The translations under genes and the position numbers were made by a program. Below the pieces are notes generated by a model that saw only the letters and a program-made list of their open reading frames with translations, was not told where the DNA came from and did not search any database. 64,000 nucleotides of DNA from Rhodococcus triatomae BKS 15-14 (GTDB lineage: Bacteria > Actinomycetota > Actinomycetes > Mycobacteriales > Mycobacteriaceae). Location: the NCBI GenBank assembly GCA_000341795.1, contig AODO01000014.1:1-64000 (forward strand). Reading direction: 5' to 3'. This document shows, in pieces, positions 60,611-64,000 of this stretch (its first letter is position 1; each line of letters begins with the position of its first letter).

Positions 60611-61257
60611 CCAGCACATCGACCGCCGTCGCGGGCTGGACCCGGGACCGGATGGCGGCGCGCGTCGCAGCCGAACTCGCGGACGGCGACTACGTCAACC
60701 TCGGCATCGGTCTCCCGACACTGATCCCCGACCACGTGCCGCCCGGACTCGGCGTGACCCTGCACAGCGAGAACGGGATCCTCGGCACCGGTCGCTACCC
60801 CGACGAGAGCTCGGTGGACGCGGACCTGATCAACGCGGGCAAGGAAACCGTCACGGTGAACGCCGGAGCCGCCTTCTTCGACTCCGCACTGTCGTTCGGG
60901 ATGATCCGGGGCGGACACATCGACGTCGCGGTGCTCGGCGGCATGCAGGTGTCCGAGTCGGGCGACCTCGCCAACTGGATGGTCCCCGGCAAGATGGTCA
61001 AGGGCATGGGCGGCGCGATGGACCTGGTGCACGGCGCGGGGAAGGTCATCGTGCTGATGGACCACACGGACAAGGCGGGGGAGCCGAAGATCGTGCGCGC
61101 CTGCACCCTTCCCCTGACCGGGCAGGCCGTGGTGCACCGGATCGTCACCAACCTCGCGGTCATCGACGTCACGGAGTCGGGACTGGTGTTGCGTGAATGT
61201 GCACCGGGAGTATCCGCGGACGACGTGCGCGCCGCGACGGGCGCGCCCCTGCGCTGA
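60607..61257 (+). CDS. 3-oxoacid CoA-transferase subunit B
   Basis: A 216-aa subunit B with the catalytic Glu 55 in [12 protein letters not shown]. Other marks are [39 protein letters not shown] and [20 protein letters not shown]. It forms a covalent glutamyl-CoA intermediate during transfer from succinyl-CoA to acetoacetate. The ATG overlaps subunit A by 4 nt. The gene ends the operon; only 13 nt separate it from the convergent LysR gene. Confidence 0.93.
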   Translation: MTSTSTAVAGWTRDRMAARVAAELADGDYVNLGIGLPTLIPDHVPPGLGVTLHSENGILGTGRYPDESSVDADLINAGKETVTVNAGAAFFDSALSFGMIRGGHIDVAVLGGMQVSESGDLANWMVPGKMVKGMGGAMDLVHGAGKVIVLMDHTDKAGEPKIVRACTLPLTGQAVVHRIVTNLAVIDVTESGLVLRECAPGVSADDVRAATGAPLR

Positions 61258-61270
61258 AACCGGTGATGTG

Positions 61271-62170
61271 TCAGGTGCGGCTGCGACGCACGATCCTGAC
61301 CAGGTCGCCGCCGGGACCTTCGAGCTGCCGGGGCGGGCGCCACACTGCGCGCAGGGTGCGGTCCAGATGCAGTCCGTCCACCTCGACGACCCGCAGGGCG
61401 CCGGAGTCCACCTGCGACGACACCGCAAGCGTGCTCAGCACGGCCGGGCCCACTCCGCTCAGCACGCTCGTCCGCACCGCGGCACCGCTTCCGAGTTCGA
61501 GAAGCGGTGCCGCCCTGTCGTATTCGTGGAGGGCGACGTCGAGCGTCGTTCGGGTTCCGGAACCCGGTTCGCGGACGACGAGGGGGGTCGCTGCCAGTTC
61601 GGCGACGGACAACGGGCGCCGCCGCCGGGCCCACGGGTGGCCGGGGTCGACAACCACGACCAGACGGTCGTGGGCGACGGCCACGCTGTGCAGCCCGCGG
61701 GGCACCGTGGGCGATTCGACGAACCCGACGTCGCAGGCGCCCGCCGTGACGTCCTCGCACACCTGCATGGAATTGCGTACCTGCAGGTGGATCGTGACAT
61801 CGGGAGCCGTTCGGCGGAACCGGCCCAACCAGGCGGGCATCAGGTGTTCGGCGACGGTCATGCTGGCGCCGACGGTCAGTTCGGCGGCCCGTTTCTCGCG
61901 CATGCCCGCCGCCACGTCGAGCAGTTGTCCGGCCTCGGCGAGCACCCGCCGTGACCAGTGTGCGAGCACCGTCCCCTCGGGCGTCAACGTCGAACCCGTC
62001 GGCTTCCGCTGGAGCAGCGGAGTACCGACCTGCGCCTCCAGGCGCTTGATCGCCCGGCTCGCATTGGGCTGTGCCATGCCTGCGATCCGGGCTGCCGCAC
62101 TGAGACTTCCGTGATCGTCCACGCCGACGACGAGTTCCAGGACGTCGAGGTCGGGCCACTCACGATGCAT
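61271..62170 (-). CDS. LysR family regulator (YeiE-like)
   Basis: A 299-aa LysR-type regulator. The winged HTH is in residues about 8-60 (VVGVDDHGSLSAAARIAGMA, QPNASRAIKRLEAQVGTPLL). The effector domain (about 92-290) has AELTVGASMTVAEHLMPAWL and VVREPGSGTRTTLDVALHEY, typical of the CysB/YeiE-like group. The ATG at 62170 gives the family start; an in-frame TTG 6 nt upstream is possible. It is divergent from the YeiH-family gene, the arrangement of yeiE-yeiH in enterobacteria, and presumably controls it. A T-N11-A box lies between them. Confidence 0.88.
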   Translation of the reverse strand: MHREWPDLDVLELVVGVDDHGSLSAAARIAGMAQPNASRAIKRLEAQVGTPLLQRKPTGSTLTPEGTVLAHWSRRVLAEAGQLLDVAAGMREKRAAELTVGASMTVAEHLMPAWLGRFRRTAPDVTIHLQVRNSMQVCEDVTAGACDVGFVESPTVPRGLHSVAVAHDRLVVVVDPGHPWARRRRPLSVAELAATPLVVREPGSGTRTTLDVALHEYDRAAPLLELGSGAAVRTSVLSGVGPAVLSTLAVSSQVDSGALRVVEVDGLHLDRTLRAVWRPPRQLEGPGGDLVRIVRRSRT

Positions 62171-62199
62171 TCCCAAATCATATGCCAACTCTGTAGGAC

Positions 62200-62214
62200 A
62201 TATCGTTTCGATAT
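62200..62214. promoter_or_regulatory. LysR-type T-N11-A box
   Basis: ATATCG-TTT-CGATAT (62200-62214) is a perfect 6-bp inverted repeat fitting the T-N11-A LysR motif. A CATATG palindrome lies 16 nt away at 62179-62184. They sit between the divergent LysR and YeiH-family genes. Confidence 0.6.
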
Positions 62215-62263
62215 GAGGCAATGGTGAGATGACGACTACCGCGCCGCCACCGGGTGGACCAGT

Positions 62264-63349
62264 GTGATCGGTATGTCCAGTGAAGTGCGAAACCTCCCGG
62301 AGTCGACAGCCGACCGCCTGCCCGAGGCGGCGACGACGGGCGCACCGTCCGCGGGCTCGGCTCGCGGACGGTGGGCGGGCGTCACGGCCGGCGTCGCCCT
62401 GTGCGTCGTCGGTGCGGCTGTCGCGATGGGGATCGGCCGACTGGTTCCGGCGGTCAACCCGATGCTGATCGCGATCGTCGCGGGCGCTCTGGTGTCGAAC
62501 CTGGTCGCGGTACCCGGCTGGATCAAGCCCGGGCTGGACTTCTCCGCCAAGCGACTCCTTCGTGTCGGTGTGGCGCTGCTCGGTCTGCAGCTGATGTTCA
62601 GCGACGTCGTCGGGCTCGGGTGGGGAGTGATCGCCGTCGTCGTCGCGATCGTCGCACTCGGGATCGCAGGCACCCTGTACCTCGGAAAGCTGCTGGGCCT
62701 GTCCTGGACCCAGCGTGTCCTCATCGCATGCGGCTTCTCGATCTGCGGTGCCGCCGCGGTCGCGGCCACGGACGGTGTGGTCGGCGCGAAAGAAGAGGAA
62801 CTGCTCACCGCTGTGGCACTGGTGGTCGTCTTCGGCACGCTGATGATCCCGGCGATCCCACTGCTTTCCGGCGCGTTCGGGTTGACCGACAGCCAGGCCG
62901 GCATGTGGGCGGGCGGTTCGATCCACGAGGTCGCGCAGGTCGTCGCGGCCGGCGGCATGATCGGCGGCGGTGCGCTCGCCGTCGCGACGGTGGTCAAGCT
63001 CGCCCGGGTCCTGATGCTCGCCCCCGTCATGGCCTACCTGGGTGCCCGTCAGCGACGGGCGGCCCAGGGTGCCGCCGAGGAGCGAACCCAGCCGCCGCTT
63101 GTTCCGCTGTTCGTCATCGGGTTCCTGGCGTGCGTCGCGCTGCGGTCGTCCGGGCTGCTGCCGCAGGCGGCGCTCGACCTGGCCAGGCTCGCCCAGACCG
63201 CCCTCCTCACCACCGCGATGTTCGCGCTCGGCCTCGGCGTCCGTGTGGGTCTGCTGCGCGCGGTCGGACCGAGGCCCTTCGTGCTCGCCGCGGCGTCCAC
63301 CGTGTGGGTGGCGGGCATCGCGCTCGTCGGGACCGTGCTCGTCGCCTGA
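62264..63349 (+). CDS. YeiH family putative sulfate exporter
   Basis: A 361-aa integral membrane protein of the YeiH/UPF0324 family with about ten helices. Marks are NPMLIAIVAGALVSNLVAVP, GLDFSAKRLLRVGVALLGLQ, IACGFSICGAAAVAATDGVV and AGMWAGGSIHEVAQVVAAGG. Family members are proposed exporters of sulfate or related anions. GGTGGA lies 5 nt before the GTG at 62264; an ATG 9 nt later is an alternative. Likely controlled by the divergent LysR protein. Confidence 0.88.
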   Translation: MIGMSSEVRNLPESTADRLPEAATTGAPSAGSARGRWAGVTAGVALCVVGAAVAMGIGRLVPAVNPMLIAIVAGALVSNLVAVPGWIKPGLDFSAKRLLRVGVALLGLQLMFSDVVGLGWGVIAVVVAIVALGIAGTLYLGKLLGLSWTQRVLIACGFSICGAAAVAATDGVVGAKEEELLTAVALVVVFGTLMIPAIPLLSGAFGLTDSQAGMWAGGSIHEVAQVVAAGGMIGGGALAVATVVKLARVLMLAPVMAYLGARQRRAAQGAAEERTQPPLVPLFVIGFLACVALRSSGLLPQAALDLARLAQTALLTTAMFALGLGVRVGLLRAVGPRPFVLAAASTVWVAGIALVGTVLVA

Positions 63350-63481
63350 CCGCGCCGGCAGCGCAGGGTGGGTGCACCGCGCGCCCCTCGGACACGCGAT
63401 GATGTTGCGCAGGACGACGAACCTCGCGTCCCGCCGCGCCGACCACCACGACGGGTCGCGAACACAACAGGAGAGAAACAC

Positions 63482-63973
63482 ATGGCCTTCGCAGGCAACG
63501 TGGACGAGCTGGCCCTGCTCCAGACCGTCCGGCTCAAGGAATCGGTGACGGCTCCGGCCCTCGCGGCTCAGCTGGGGGTCTCGGAGTCCTCCGCTCAGGC
63601 CGCGTTGACCGCTCTCGTCGCGATGGGCCGCGCCACCGAGAACGCGGGCGCCGTCGCGCTGAACGAGGCGGGTCTCGCGGAGCTGGAGAACCAGCTCGAC
63701 GCAGAGCGGGTCTCCATCGACGAGTTCCTCTTCGCCGAGGTCGTCGAGCGCTTCGAGCCCCTCGACGCAGAGTTCGGCGACGTGGAGGGAGACGCGGACA
63801 AGCTGGCCGACCTCGACCGCCGCGCCGCCGACGTCTTCGACGACGTCTCCGCGTACGTGCCGCGTCTCGCCCGCTACCAGGAGCTGCTCGCCGGCTCCGT
63901 CGACGACCCTGATGCGTACGCCGTGGTGTGGTCCGAACTCCGTCAGGAGATCCTCAGCGCCGCCGCGAACTGA
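63482..63973 (+). CDS. Winged-helix-like protein of unknown function
   Basis: A 163-aa protein. Residues about 10-60 resemble a winged helix (LLQTVRLKESVTAPALAAQL, GVSESSAQAALTALVAMGRA), followed by an acidic all-helical region (ERVSIDEFLFAEVVERFEPL through VDDPDAYAVVWSELRQEILS). AGGAGAGAAACAC precedes the ATG. It stands 132 nt after the YeiH gene and ends at the window edge. It may act with an enzyme encoded just beyond, but nothing here shows which. Not recognised as a named family. Confidence 0.7.
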   Translation: MAFAGNVDELALLQTVRLKESVTAPALAAQLGVSESSAQAALTALVAMGRATENAGAVALNEAGLAELENQLDAERVSIDEFLFAEVVERFEPLDAEFGDVEGDADKLADLDRRAADVFDDVSAYVPRLARYQELLAGSVDDPDAYAVVWSELRQEILSAAAN

Positions 63974-64000
63974 GCGTCGACATGTGACGTGGTTCACCCC

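Noticed and set aside
61271-63997. A 908-codon frame containing the LysR gene
   Set aside because: Only the last 299 codons are LysR-like. The upstream extension is Arg/His/Gln-rich and runs antisense to the YeiH-family gene.

Overview
The window is high-GC actinobacterial DNA with dense genes, short or overlapping junctions and many GTG starts. It most resembles a mycolic-acid-containing actinomycete of the Rhodococcus/Prescottella type. The signs are a complete mycofactocin (mft) locus, a KshB-type 3-ketosteroid 9-alpha-hydroxylase reductase with a KstR-type operator, a wax ester synthase/DGAT, two Mce-associated-type membrane proteins and a secreted endoglycoceramidase-like GH5 enzyme. The genus is an inference from gene content. 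I see no tRNA, rRNA, CRISPR, insertion sequence, integrase or phage gene.

Layout. 1-2.4 kb: methyltransferase, SRPBCC protein and DUF309 protein. 2.5-3.45 kb: four very short peptide genes (33-51 codons) in tandem on the minus strand, each with its own Shine-Dalgarno sequence. 3.7-13.6 kb: a tightly coupled acyl-CoA catabolic operon (TIGR03084 protein, AtuA family, acyl-CoA dehydrogenase, carboxyltransferase, biotin carboxylase, second acyl-CoA dehydrogenase, enoyl-CoA hydratase, TetR), laid out like M. tuberculosis fadE13-accD2-accA2-fadE12-echA7. 13.8-15.2 kb: WS/DGAT. 15.2-20 kb: the str operon rpsL-rpsG-fusA-tuf with a strong terminator. 20.1-22.7 kb: a five-gene Asp23/AmaP envelope-stress cassette, divergent from two Mce-associated-like proteins. 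24-29.7 kb: ferredoxin reductase, a 4 x 25 bp tandem repeat, DUF35 and thiolase proteins, a glutamate-racemase-like protein, TetR, SPW and AlkD-like proteins. 29.7-31.6 kb: kshB with its operator, and a TetR.

31.7-43 kb: the mycofactocin locus mftR<>mftABCD, two FadH/OYE-family oxidoreductases, a large hairpin, then mftEFG. It is followed by a GAF-domain regulator, an ExaC-type aldehyde dehydrogenase, an AdhP-type alcohol dehydrogenase and a DUF779 protein. Together these look like an alcohol/aldehyde oxidation island that makes its own redox cofactor. 47.8-52.9 kb: the GH5 enzyme and a four-gene osmoprotectant ABC transporter.

53-61.3 kb: a probable catabolic regulon for an unidentified acid: MFS transporter, carboxymuconolactone-decarboxylase-like protein, AraC regulator, quinone oxidoreductase, TauD/TfdA dioxygenase, BKACE, small hydrolase and 3-oxoacid CoA-transferase A/B. 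The two outward promoters share unusual sequence elements. BKACE chemistry releases acetoacetate, which the CoA-transferase would recapture as acetoacetyl-CoA. 61.3-64 kb: a LysR/YeiH pair and a winged-helix-like protein.

The best candidates for undescribed biology are the small-peptide cluster and the BKACE/TauD regulon. All assignments come from reading motifs and context; no database search was run.
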